The position numbers were made by a program, and so were the translations under genes. A DNA stretch of 64,000 nt, from NCBI GenBank assembly GCA_021397835.1, contig JAJFZO010000191.1, forward strand, positions 2,981,001-3,045,000, in the 5' to 3' direction. Positions 28,724-41,371 of this stretch are shown here, piece after piece (positions within the stretch are counted from its first letter, which is position 1; each line of letters opens with the position of its first letter). The notes beneath the pieces were generated by a model that did no database searches, was not told the origin of the DNA, and saw only the letters and a program-made list of their open reading frames with translations. Origin of the DNA: Moringa oleifera. Taxonomy: Eukaryota; Streptophyta; Magnoliopsida; Brassicales; Moringaceae.

Positions 28724-29102
28724 AATCAAGGTCAGGGTTTGAATTCTTTGAGTTATTAAGGTTTTTTGGTGGTTAATCTCAGGTTTGATTATCAAAAACA
28801 AAAAGAGGTTCTTATTTTTGGAGATGTTACTTCAAATTATTTCAAAGAATACCATGTTAAATAACAACAATAGCCTCAAAAAATTATTGGGTGTGAATCA
28901 TAATTCTCTATAAGCTTCTTGGCTTGTCAATCTGGACATTGATTATAAAAGTTTCTTTGACCAAGAAATACACTTAAATCATGCATTTCAAATACTCATT
29001 TTTCTTACTAGATAAGTTCCATTTCTATTGTGGACCTTCAATCTGCTTAGAATTCACGTGCAAGCACATGGGCAAGAGTCAAAACGACACAAACAATAAA
29101 GG

Positions 29103-29150
29103 GGATGGAGAATGAAAGGGGTAAGTGGATGGAGAATGAAAGGGGTAAGT
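29103..29150. repeat. 24-bp perfect tandem duplication upstream of INO
   Basis: Units 29103-29126 and 29127-29150 are identical (GGATGGAGAATGAAAGGGGT plus AAGT). It lies about 0.8 kb upstream of the INO start. Confidence 0.9.
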
Positions 29151-29797
29151 GCTAACCGGCAAGTAGATGCTAACTGCATTAATAAGAGCCTGGAAGCAAA
29201 TACTAACCAAGGGATGGGAACTAACATAAACAGAGAGCACAGAAAGTTGGAGTGAAAGCCTTCTCTTTGTCAATTATACTTTCTTTCTTTCAGGAAAGAC
29301 AAATACTAAGATGCCTCTTTTCCTTCTCCATACACTCTTCTAGAAACTTCCCCTTCCCTCAAAAATGGTATAACTCTCTGCACTTTCACTTTCGTGGAAG
29401 GGAGACTGTGCTCAGATGGGTAAGGGAGTAAATGACATGAAAGCAACTCATGAAACAAAGAGGCACTGGTCGCTTTACTTGCTGTCATGGAACCCTTGAA
29501 CCTCTGCAACCCCTTAAAAGCTTAGAGTTTGAAGTTTGTGGGTTCTTTTCAGAAATTTGGAACAGGGTTGATATTGAAGATGAATTAAAAGAAGACCCAA
29601 AAGTGATAAGTTTAGAAAGAGGAGGGTTATTGACATTTAAACTATGAAATTAATCGATTATGAAGACATTTATTCCTTGAAGCTAATCAGTGAAGGTACT
29701 CATTTATTGGTGTAAGAAACAGTGAAGAGAAGGCTTTATGCAGCACAACAAAGCATATTGAAAGTAAAGATAATCGTTAAGAATGTCCTCTTACATC

Positions 29798-29803
29798 TAT
29801 AAA
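29798..29803 (+). promoter_or_regulatory. INO TATA box
   Basis: TATAAA in a CT-rich context, about 115 bases before the ATG at 29916. A start site near 29830 would give a leader of roughly 85 bases. Confidence 0.5.
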
Positions 29804-29915
29804 TTCCCCCCTTCAAGCAAACACCCAACATGTCTGAAGGGTTGTCCTTTCTGTCTTACTCAGTCAGTCTGTCTCAGAACCACATATACAGACTTCAAAG
29901 TTCAGACATTCAAGC

Positions 29916-31556
29916 ATGTCTACTCTTAATCATCTCTTTGATCTCCCTGAACAGATTTGCTATGTTCAATGTGGGTTCTGCACCACAATCTTACTGGTAA
30001 TGTTCATCTCTGATCTCCAATCACTTTGCTTAATGGGTTCTTCCTTCTAAATTGTTTTTTTTTTAAAAAAAAAAAATTTGTTTGCAGGTCAGTGTGCCAT
30101 GTAGCAGCTTGTCTACGATGGTGACAGTGAGATGCGGGCATTGCACAAGCCTCCTCTCAGTTAATATGATGAAAGCCTCTTTTGTTCCTCTTCAGCTTCT
30201 AGCTTCTCTTAGCCATGACGATGAGGTGCATAGTATTCTCTTCTTCTGACAACACAAATGAATTGATGGATATGGTCACTGGTTAGGTTCCTTAGTATTG
30301 TCTTGTTACCAAAAACAACCAGAAAACAACAAAGATCCCTACTTTTCACATGCAGTGTTACATACCTTTGATGTTCATGAAATCCATGTAAGTTTCTGTA
30401 ATGTCTTTGTCTGTGTGATCAGGCAAAGGAAGAAGCAAGCCGAGAGGAAGTGGATGGCAGGAGGCTGGAGAGACGCAGCCCATCGCCCATGACCTCCTCT
30501 GACAATGAAGAAGATGCAATCCGAATGAATCAAATTGTTAACAAACGTGTGCCTCTCTTGACTTTCATTCTGCAAGTGGGTTTTGAATTTCCAAGCCAAA
30601 AACAAGTGAGCTTATGCATCTTCATACTTATTTGATCTTATGCAGCTCCAGAGAAACGACAAAGAGCTCCATCAGCTTACAACTGCTTCATCAAGTAATT
30701 AAGAAATTTACATCTAAAAGTAATTAATGCAAATAAGGGCATGATTAATTAAGCTTGGGATCATTCTCATGTTGATGTTATTACAGAGAAGAGATCAGAA
30801 GGTTAAAGAGTCAGAATCCAAACATGGCTCACAAGGAAGCCTTCAGCACTGCTGCAAAAAATGTAAGTTCTTAAACCAAAAGAGAAGTTCATGGAATAAA
30901 AAATGCCAAGAGAAACTGAGATATTTGTTCTTCAATGAGAATTTACACCACATTTCTGAACATGTTTGAGTACTTTCAGTGGGCTCATTTCCCTCCAGTG
31001 CAGTACAAGAAAGAAGGAGGGTCTTGCGGTCAGAAAGAAGAAACTATAAGGTGGAGTTCTGATTCTACTGAGGTAAATGAGCATAAGTACAACAACTCCC
31101 ACTCTTTCCCATGTTTCAATTTTGTTCATATTAATCAACGCTAACCAGTACTTCATCTTTTTGAAGCCCATCTAAGAACAATGGACCAACAAGATCAAAA
31201 TTTGATAGAATATAATCAGAAGTAATGTTATTCACATTTAGCTAATTAATTAATCTTCGGTGCTTGAGAAGATGCTGTAAGATCACCTCATTATCATTGA
31301 ATTTTACAGCTGGGATAATGTACTTTCATGGAGTTCAACTGCTACATGTTACATATTTATGAGTTACCCTTTCAGGGTAATTTGAGATACTGCAAGAAGT
31401 TCTTCAACTATGGTGTATATGCAGTAATCTATGGCACTGAGAGGTGCATGCATGGTTTTTTGTTGTACAAATTTTCAGGCTGCTGAAGATGGCAATCGAT
31501 TCCAGGAAAGAAAAGCCCAAAGGCATCCCATTTGGGCAAAGACACCCTTCGAGTGA
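29916..31556 (+). CDS. INO: YABBY transcription factor INNER NO OUTER (YABBY4)
   Basis: INO drives outer-integument growth and abaxial identity in ovules. Seven exons: 29916-29996, 30088-30225, 30423-30546, 30646-30694, 30787-30862, 30980-31072 and 31479-31556, in frame for 212 residues (Arabidopsis INO is 231). The N-terminal C2C2 zinc finger uses C19, C22, C43 and C46 (CGFC and CGHC) in the context [18 protein letters not shown]. The HMG-like YABBY domain covers about 115-165, with [20 protein letters not shown] and [18 protein letters not shown]. The C-terminus ends [15 protein letters not shown], an INO-specific tail that separates it from CRC, FIL and YAB2/5. Start and splice sites follow the known INO exon plan. 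The end of exon 3 uses a C/GTGTGC donor, less canonical than the others. Confidence 0.95.
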
Positions 31557-32129
31557 AGAAGTCTTAGATGATGAACTGCCTAGTCTGCCATAACAAGGGG
31601 GCTGCATCTCTTTTAGGGTTTGGGGTAGAGTCTTAATCATTAGCCTTTTATAACGTAGATGCTCTTGGGAATGTGGTTTCCTCTGCAAGTTGTAAGACAC
31701 AAACTAAAGAGAAACTTTCATTTTCAAAGTTTAATGTATGAATGAGCCACCCATTGAACAAAAATTACTCAGACAATCAGCACTTATAGCCCTAGCGTCT
31801 TAGAGAGGATCTGTATGCTTGTTCATCTGAAATCATGCAGTTTCTTTCTTCATGCTTCAATAACTTTTCAAGACAAAGGAGCAGAAAACATGCTACCCAT
31901 ATACCTAAGCAAGACGGTAGAAGGTTATATATACACAGTTCATAATCACCCAAGTAAGCAAAATTTTGTCCACTTCCCTGGATCTTTTAGAAAACACCTA
32001 CTATGATCTCTTCTGGATGAACCTTGTTTACTAAGCATCATGTGCAAAAAAAAAAAAAAAACCTAATACATAGTGCATATGTTGCAGCAAATTTTCTCAG
32101 GCAATACTAATTCTGGGTTTCCTTCACTT

Positions 32130-32831
32130 TCAATATTTTCTCCTTCTTGTGAACCTGGGTGCCCTTTGAGCATTCCTACCTGGAAAATGAAATGCAGACC
32201 CTTATGTTAACGTATGCATGCAATGACCAAGTAAGAATGCTATTTGTCTAGTTAGAAAGTTACAGGATCTTACTGATCATGAAAGGCCTGGGAGAGGGAG
32301 CATGAAAGTAAGCCTGGAAGAAGTCTTTGTTCTCTTTCTGCAGCTCCCTCCACACTGCAAATTAAGCATGAACTATACTCCTGAGTTAGCAAATAATAAA
32401 AAGACTGTACTTCTACTATGCAAAGCATACACTCTACTGTTCAAGGTTTATAGTATATAAGCACGCGTTCAACCACGTACGGACATTTTTTACAGTTCTT
32501 ACAGAAGAAGAGTCATAAAGAGAGAAAGATGGAGGACCTGTGAGGGTGACGAGAGGCTGAATGCTGGCATGCTGAGCTAGTGCTTTTATGCATTGATCCC
32601 GGCTCATGTGAAGAAGCAGGCATCTCTCTATAAGATGCTGAACCTGAGGTTTTTTCCCATTCAGAAATGGAGATAGAAAGTCATAAACACATTGCCAGAC
32701 ACCAAAAAAAAAAAGCTAAGATTTTATGTGCATGAGTGCATGAGGAAGGAGTAGAGTTCACTTACCATCCTAATGTAGCTATGTGGATGGCAATGCAAAC
32801 AGGGAGCAAGCTGGTGGTGGTCATGACACAT
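32130..32831 (-). CDS. Small protein with plant-specific A_thal_3526 domain (TIGR01589 type)
   Basis: Function unknown; the domain is found only in plants. Four exons on the minus strand: 32766-32831, 32538-32643, 32274-32354 and 32130-32179, in frame for 100 residues. The Cys/His-rich start, MCHDHHQLAPCLHCHPHSY, leads into the domain: IRMVQHLIERCLLLHMSRD, then CIKALAQHASIQPLVTLTVW and RELQKENKDFFQAYF. A basic end, RAPRFTRRRKY, follows. The middle is predicted to be helical, with hydrophobic spacing consistent with a coiled-coil or helical bundle. The HxxxxCxxCHxH-like spacing at the N-terminus might bind metal, but this is inference. The exon 2 donor (G/GTCCTC) is weak but is the one that keeps the frame. 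Convergent with INO. Confidence 0.82.
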
Positions 32832-32968
32832 TCTTTCTTAAAACAAAAATGGACAAAACAAAGAGAGTTTGCAATAAATCAAAGGGAGTGTAGTGGAAAG
32901 AAAGCAAACAAATGGGAAAAGTGCAAGAGAAAGCAAAGGAAGGCAAGGGAAGGCAGATATTTAGGAAA

Positions 32969-32978
32969 ATTTATATAG
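32969..32978 (-). promoter_or_regulatory. TATA box of the A_thal_3526-domain gene
   Basis: Read on the minus strand as CTATATAAAT, about 140 bases upstream of the ATG at 32831. Supports a short unspliced leader. Confidence 0.5.
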
Positions 32979-32999
32979 TAGTGGGAATTATAAATGGAG

Positions 33000-34190
33000 T
33001 AACCAAAACAGAGAGTGATTGTTATCCGCAGGTATCTAAGTGAAGGGCCAAAAAAGCACAAGAAATCCAAATGATAGATTCACCTCATCTTCAGGAGATA
33101 AGAGACTGAATGGTTTTTCTCAGACTCTCTGAAACAAGTCTTAATGATGACAAGCCCCCGTGGCCTATCACATTACCACTCTATTCCTGCACTACCTAGC
33201 TGCCACTGGTCCTACATTTTTCAAGTGCCATGAATGTGTGCATTGGTCCCCTCTCCTGCTCAAATGCCTCTTTGATTTAGCCATTTCAGTTTATGTGGGC
33301 ATTAATCTTTTTAAGTTGTGATGAACGAATGAATTATGAGGATCCTGACCCTACAGTTGTGGAAATCGGTCGTGTATAAACGCGTGCCACGCTTCATTTC
33401 GGTTCACTTGGCATTGTCACCACAGGCTGCAACATGCAATCAAACTGGCAATCTGGAATTTAAGCGGGTCAGCAAGAACCTCAAATCACTTTGATCAAGA
33501 AAGGCACTATAGTAACCTGACATTCATTCATGCACTAAGCACATAGAATAGGAATCATTGGCGTTTCATTGGTAGCAGAAAAGCCATCACCCGAGCTCAG
33601 GGAATATTTAAGCATACCATGATCTGACCCTGTGAGTGGCGACGGGATCAATGGCCTGATATGATTTGTACAATGAACCACTAATGCACAAAAATAAAAA
33701 ATCAAAATGTTTGTGTCAATGTCTCATTGGTGGAATCCAACCCTTACAGAAACTGGGTCCTCCTGTGCTGAGCAAGGTGATCAATCTAAGACATGACTTC
33801 ACCGAAGACATGGGCCAACATCATGGGTGTACACCAATCTATACTTCCAATTGTTTACATAATCATAGAAGAATTTGATTTACATTGGCAAGACCATAGT
33901 CACTAAACTAACTAGAAGGGTGAGGGGATGTGAGGGAAGAAAACCGAAAAACAAAGGCGTGAGCAGCAACAAACACATGGTAGAATAACATGCAAAATAT
34001 AAGTAACTTCAAATTAAATTACTACGTTTTCATAGAGATTAACAGTACATGAGAACAAAGTAAATCTCTGTTAGGTTCTCACTTCACGCCATGAATTAAT
34101 ATTGCTCCATATAAAACAAAACTATGCAGTCACAAACATGCACCCCCACATGCATTAACAGAAGCATGTCGCTGGAGTTGGAATCGCAGC
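33000..34190. other. Intergenic region between two minus-strand genes
   Basis: Holds the distal promoter of the 32831 gene and probably the 3' UTR of RPB10. No coding frame or RNA gene was recognised. Confidence 0.5.
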
Positions 34191-34204
34191 CGAACCAGCT
34201 TCCT

Positions 34205-34230
34205 TTAAGAGGTCTCAGACTTCTCCAAAG
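34205..34230 (-). other. Duplicate terminal exon of RPB10
   Basis: Preceded by TTATTTGCAG on the minus strand and followed by the duplicated 3' flank. If spliced from exon 3 it yields the same TLEKSETS ending as the proximal copy; one synonymous difference (CTA-type versus CTG-type Leu region, TTA to TTG) distinguishes the two. If the proximal copy is used, this one lies in the 3' UTR. Confidence 0.85.
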
Positions 34231-34247
34231 CTGCAAATAAGCTTCCT

Positions 34248-36183
<1,936 letters not shown>

Positions 36184-36257
36184 CCTGGATTTTCCCTGCG
36201 TTGATGTCTCCTTCCCTTCTCTTTCGCGTCTTCCTGCCTCCTGGATGGTTCTTCCTA

Positions 36258-36312
36258 ACCAGGGTTTTATATGGAGGGTTTTACCTCTGGGTTTTATGGG
36301 CTTTGCCCAAAC
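36258..36312 (-). promoter_or_regulatory. RPB10 promoter with AAACCCT motifs, TATA box and site II-like element
   Basis: On the minus strand the stretch contains ATATAAAACCC, two AAAACCCT-type (telo-box-like) motifs and an AGCCCATAAAACCC element. This combination is typical of plant genes for the transcription and translation machinery. Confidence 0.55.
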
Positions 36313-36339
36313 CCATCATAAGGTTAGTTTCTCTTTTTT

Positions 36340-39300
36340 CTTTCGAATTCTAAACTATATATTTTCCTTTAAAAGGTAATTAGTAAATATTACAAATCAA
36401 TTATATTTAATTTTTAATTAATTAATTAAATTAATTATATATTTAATTTTAATTTAAAAAATTAAAATAATTTTATTATCATCATGTTTAATTTAAATAT
36501 TTTAAATTTTTAATCAATTTTAAATTAAATCAACTGAAGCATTAAATATATAATTAATTTAATCAATATTTTTCAATTTAAAATAAAAAGAAAATATTGC
36601 TTCAAATTTCTTATATTTGTTTTTTATTAAATTATTATTTTAAAATTTATTCATGATAATATTTCAACTTATTTTTTATAAATATAATATTGTTGTAAAT
36701 AAATTGTTGCCAGGTGTGAAAGATTTCACATGGGTTTATATGAAAAATAAAATTTTAATGGAGTCATTATTGTCTTTCAGTATGTTCAACACATTTTAAT
36801 TCAAACTAAAAGGTCATACATATGTGTTATAGTAGCCTACGGACACGGTGCACTTATTAATTAACAAGAGGACATCGATGTGAGAAAATAGGATTAGTGA
36901 GAAATATCCTAATTTTCAAAAAAAAATTATTAATTGATTTTTATGCTTTCTTAAATGAAAATTGTTGAAATAAATTATAAATAATTATAAATTATATTTG
37001 GTGTGTGTCTGTGGAATAAATGGTGATACTTCAAAACTGGTAAATTAAATATTTATATATTAATTTAATTTAAATTCAACATAAACTTAAATAATTATAA
37101 AATTTATTTAAAATATTTAAAACATTTTTATTTACAAAATATTCTAAAATTATTGAATAAACTATTCATTTTATTTTAAATTAAATTAATTAATAATTTG
37201 CAATTTACTTTTTTGTAAAATTTTTGAAAATTTAATAGTGTAAATTTATAAAATTATATATTTTAATACTAAAAAATCATTTTTTCTAATAATAATTTAA
37301 ATATTTTTTACAAAAATTTTAAGTCAAAAGTTATTATCAAGATTTCAATTTAGATATCTTTAATTTTAAATCTTCTAACGATTTTTGTAATGATTCAACT
37401 TTACTTTAATATGAATATTTATTTGATAATACAAAATAAATGTTTTTTAATTAAAATAATTTTAAATTAAAAATATCAAAAAGTGATAATACCAATGTTG
37501 TCTTTTTCTAAAAAAAATTGTCCATATTATTTTATTTCAACTAAATAAAGAAAATTAATAATATCATCATATTAGTTTGATAATTAAAATAATATATAAT
37601 TTTTTTAAAAGAGGTTTTTTATCCTCATAACAATGTAAATAAATAAATGAAACAATCGATTAAAGAGTCCAAAACTTTAAAATAAAATTAATTATAAGAA
37701 TAAGAAACAAGATTTCAATTTTAAGTCACTACTATTGGTTTTGAATAAAATATTAAGAGAATTAAATGAAATTATTATATTTATTTGTAGTTTAAAAACG
37801 TAAAATTTTTAAAATGAAAATTTTTTTATCCCAAAACAATATGCATGAAAAATATGAGCAATTATATAAATATATAAATATATATATATAAAATCTTAAG
37901 CAATGTGAATGAAGAATTTTTTTGAACATCCATATATTGATTGGTTCAATTATAATTTTAATATTTTAACTCAATTTATTTTGAACTTTAACTTAAACAA
38001 TTATAAAAAATATTCTGAAAGTTGAAATTCTTTTAAAATGATTTAAACAAATTTTACACTCAATCAAATCCGCTCAACAAATTTAAATTTTTTAATTTAT
38101 TATTATTTTTTAATGAAACTTAAAATATTAATAGTGTAAAATTTTGAATCTATTTTTAGAATTTAAAAATTTTTAAAATTTTATGTGATGATAGTTTAAA
38201 TATTTTTATACATATTTAAAAATTTTAAGTCAAAATTAGTCTTACAAAATTTATAATTTTAATGTTTTTTAATTTTTAATAAAATTTAAATTAAGTCAAA
38301 TTAAAAAGATAAAAATTATAATTGGGTTAATTTTTATATTAATATTTAAATTAAAAAATGAATGTACTTTACTTTTTTATATTTACTAAAAAAATAAATG
38401 AAGTTAATGGCTTATGAGGATCATATACAAGATTTCAATTCTAAATCTATCAGAGATTGATGGAAGCACAGTGATGGATTATATTTTTAAAAACTTAAGA
38501 TTATTAATATAAATCCAAAGAGATATTCATATATTTACTAAAGTGAACATAAACTTTTGCGATTAAATGATTTGATTTCCCTTCACATATTTGATGATTT
38601 CCTAATCCATCCATTATAAAAAACAACAAAGAATCCTTTAATTTGACTTAAAACTTCCGCAATTTGATGGGACGAAACCAACACGATTATCAAGGGGGAT
38701 CGTGTCCTCACGTGATCTGCGTTTTATACGGTTGTTGATCACGAGGATTTTGATAATCACGGAATTATTGATTTATATCTTTATAGAAAAGCAATAAAAA
38801 TTGGGAAATTGCTTTAATTTTTATTAAAAAAATAGGAAATTGGATGGAGGAAGGAGGCAATGAGGGGGTCACGTCATGTGTTACGGTGTGGCCAGAGTGC
38901 TTGCTTATCTAATTATGTGAAACGTGGACTTCGATGCTTCGTCGTTTTGCTTACCCGCCAAAATTACCCGCCAACAAGGAAGCCGTGGGTGGTGGGACCC
39001 AAGGACCCACGAGGAGAGCAATCACCCGACCTGCCCTTCTCTCTTTTCCCGCTCCTTATTAAATTCCCTTGTCCATGGGCTGGGCCTCGTACCGACCACC
39101 TCCACACCTTCTCATCATGATTTTTTTCTCCTTCACCATTTACTCCATGACAATTATCAAGTTTAAAAAATTTAGTTTTTTTTTTTTAAATATTTTAAAA
39201 GGTATTAAATTAATTTCACTGCAAATTACCAAAACGGAAGGATTTAAGTTGATACAGAGAGAACCAAAAGGCACGTTTCTTTGCTGTAAATACAGGCGAA

Positions 39301-39420
39301 ACGGTGCGTTTAGGGTTTTAAATAGCGGCGTTTTTATCCTAGTCCTTCACTGTGGCAAAAGAAAAAAGAAAAAAAAGGAGAGAAGAAGGAACTGAAATCA
39401 GTTTGGGTAACCACTAACGA
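36340..39420. other. AT-rich spacer and upstream region of the RING gene
   Basis: 36340-38640 is low-complexity A/T with no recognised gene. 38640-39130 is less AT-rich and contains an inverted repeat (listed in findings) and a CACGTG core near 38710. 39180-39420 leads into the 5' leader of the RING ligase gene. Confidence 0.5.
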
Positions 39421-40176
39421 GTAAAGAGCAGGCTGGTACCACTACCACCGTTTGGTCTTTTATTATTTATCTGTTTATTTTCCATTTCATTCAATAATTC
39501 CTTCGCCCAACTCCCCACTCTCTTCCCACTTCCTTCCCTCACCAACCTCTTCATATTATTCATTCACATCATCCGGTTCTATCTTTTATGTGCTGTTGCT
39601 GTTGTTATCTGTTTGCTCTTCTTTCTTTTACATTTTTGTTTGGCGTGTTATTTTAGGTGGTGTCTTTCAGATCCTTAATGATCGGTTCGTTTCTTTGAAT
39701 TTGTCTTGGAAAGTTTCACATTCTGAGGTATATATGTCTATCATGTCTGTTCTGTTTGGATTTATGTTTATGCCTTTTTTCACTGGAGTGGTATCTATGG
39801 AACTTTTTTGTTTTTGACGTGTTTGTGTCCGTGTAGAATTTAAGGTTGATAGAAGTTTGCGATCTGTGGCAGTTGGCGTTTCCGGGACTGAATCGGAAGG
39901 CCAGCGTCTTCCTGGTAAGTGTTTTCTATGATTGTTTGGTTTCTGTGTTTCTTTGATTGATTTTGCGTTGCTAAGTCTGGGATTGATTTTTTTTCTTATT
40001 TTTGGTTGTTTGGATATTTGTATGAATCTGGATGATTAATCTTCTAAGTTTGATAGATTTCTCTAAGATTTTTTCCTGGTCAAACAGAACGAGCGTATTG
40101 ATTTCTGCTTAGTTTGTCTTCTGATTTTTAAGATTTCTTTACTTTCTTGGTGCAATCCTTTTGGTGGTGGAGACAA

Positions 40177-40219
40177 TCTCTCTCTCTCTCTTTATATATA
40201 TATATATATATATATATAT
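40177..40219 (+). repeat. Compound (CT)n(TA)n microsatellite
   Basis: Lies within the leader intron of the RING ligase gene. Confidence 0.9.
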
Positions 40220-40469
40220 CCATTTCCTGTACCTATTTCTCCATTTGGATGTCTAGAGATCTAGATTTATCTGTTCATTCCTCCCTAATATGTATTATTT
40301 CTAAATCTCATGTCGCCAGTCAACTTTGATCCTGCACGAGTCGATAACATGATTTGCTAATTACTGTTTACAGTTGGTAATTCAATCTGCAGAAGAATAT
40401 GTTCTTCTCTACAACTGGTAAATTATGCTTAGTGCTATTTCCACATTGTCTAGGGTGGTGTTTCAGTGT

Positions 40470-41175
40470 TGTCACCAGCAACATGTCCTAGTACTTGCTT
40501 GCAGCTTCTTGGTGGGAGGCTTAGACATGTTGAATTCAAAACTTATACCTTAACCATAGTAGGATTGCGCACATTAATGTCCCGCGAATTCAATAAATAC
40601 ATGTCACACCCCTGGCCAATATATACCAAGATCAATGTGGAGAGGTTTGTAGTTAAGGTGAGCATGCTAGATGTAAGATGATGCTGCAATTTGGTTGGGT
40701 TTTACCTGGACATCTCTATACGTGTTTAATGATTTGGTTTCTGTCATAAATTCTAATTATATCTTATTGGATGATATAGAGGTAGTATTTGTTACCTTCC
40801 ACACACACTGGGACCTGCCTCCAGCTTCTTGACAGGATGGCTTAAGATTCTGTGGAATTACAAAATGTTAAATTCAAATTTTAAACAATAACCATATAAG
40901 AATTGCATGCACATGTTAATGTGCAGCTAATGCATAAATACATATCTTCATGCATCTCTGTCTACGTGTGTTCATGCATCCCTGCACAGCACATACCCAG
41001 TAAAACATTGAGAAACTTGTAGTTAATGTGAGCCTAATAGAAGTAAGATAATGCTGCAGTTAAATTAGGTTTTACCTGGACATCTCTATACATGTTCAAT
41101 GATAGTCTGTTTCTGTCATCAATTTTCCTGTTATCTTATTGCAATTAAAGGGCAATAATATTGGTAGTGTTGCGT
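40470..41175 (+). repeat. Diverged direct duplication, about 0.35 kb per copy
   Basis: Two halves, roughly 40470-40795 and 40800-41175, align in order: CAGCTTCTTG..., a TTAAATTCAAA-like block, GTAGTTAA(G/T)GTGAGC, GATGCTGCA-like, then the shared TTTTACCTGGACATCTCTAT and CAATGAT. Substitutions and small indels are frequent, so the duplication is old. Confidence 0.75.
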
Positions 41176-41371
41176 AATAGATACCATAAAATTTCATACT
41201 TAGTTTATACCAAATGTCCCTTTTTTCTTTATACTGTACATCCCTTTTTTTCTGCCATCAAGGCCTATTCAGATATTAATTTACTTCTAACCTTGTCTTG
41301 GTGAATTACTACAGGCCATATTACTATAAAGTGAGATATAAGTTATGATTATTTGGTTTTGATTGAGGAAA

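Larger units (their letters stand above)
27174..29790. other. Gap between ubiquitin-S27a and INO
   Basis: The first several hundred bases are probably 3' UTR of the ubiquitin fusion. No gene of known family was found in the rest. It holds a 42-codon candidate ORF (28598-28723) and a 24-bp tandem duplication (29103-29150), both listed separately. The last 400 bases before 29790 likely contain INO regulatory sequence. Confidence 0.5.
39430..41371 (+). promoter_or_regulatory. 5' leader and leader intron of the RING ligase gene
   Basis: A donor (CTG/GTAAGT) at 39915 and an acceptor (CTACAG) ending at 41314 define a likely 1.4 kb leader intron. The second leader exon, 41315-41371, contains a five-codon upstream ORF at 41345-41362. 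A CT/TA microsatellite at 40177-40219 and a diverged direct duplication lie inside the intron. Confidence 0.55.

Noticed and set aside
39452..39817. 121-codon plus-strand ORF in the RING ligase leader
   Set aside because: It begins with TTG, is pyrimidine-driven low complexity and overlaps the likely leader exon; no homology seen.
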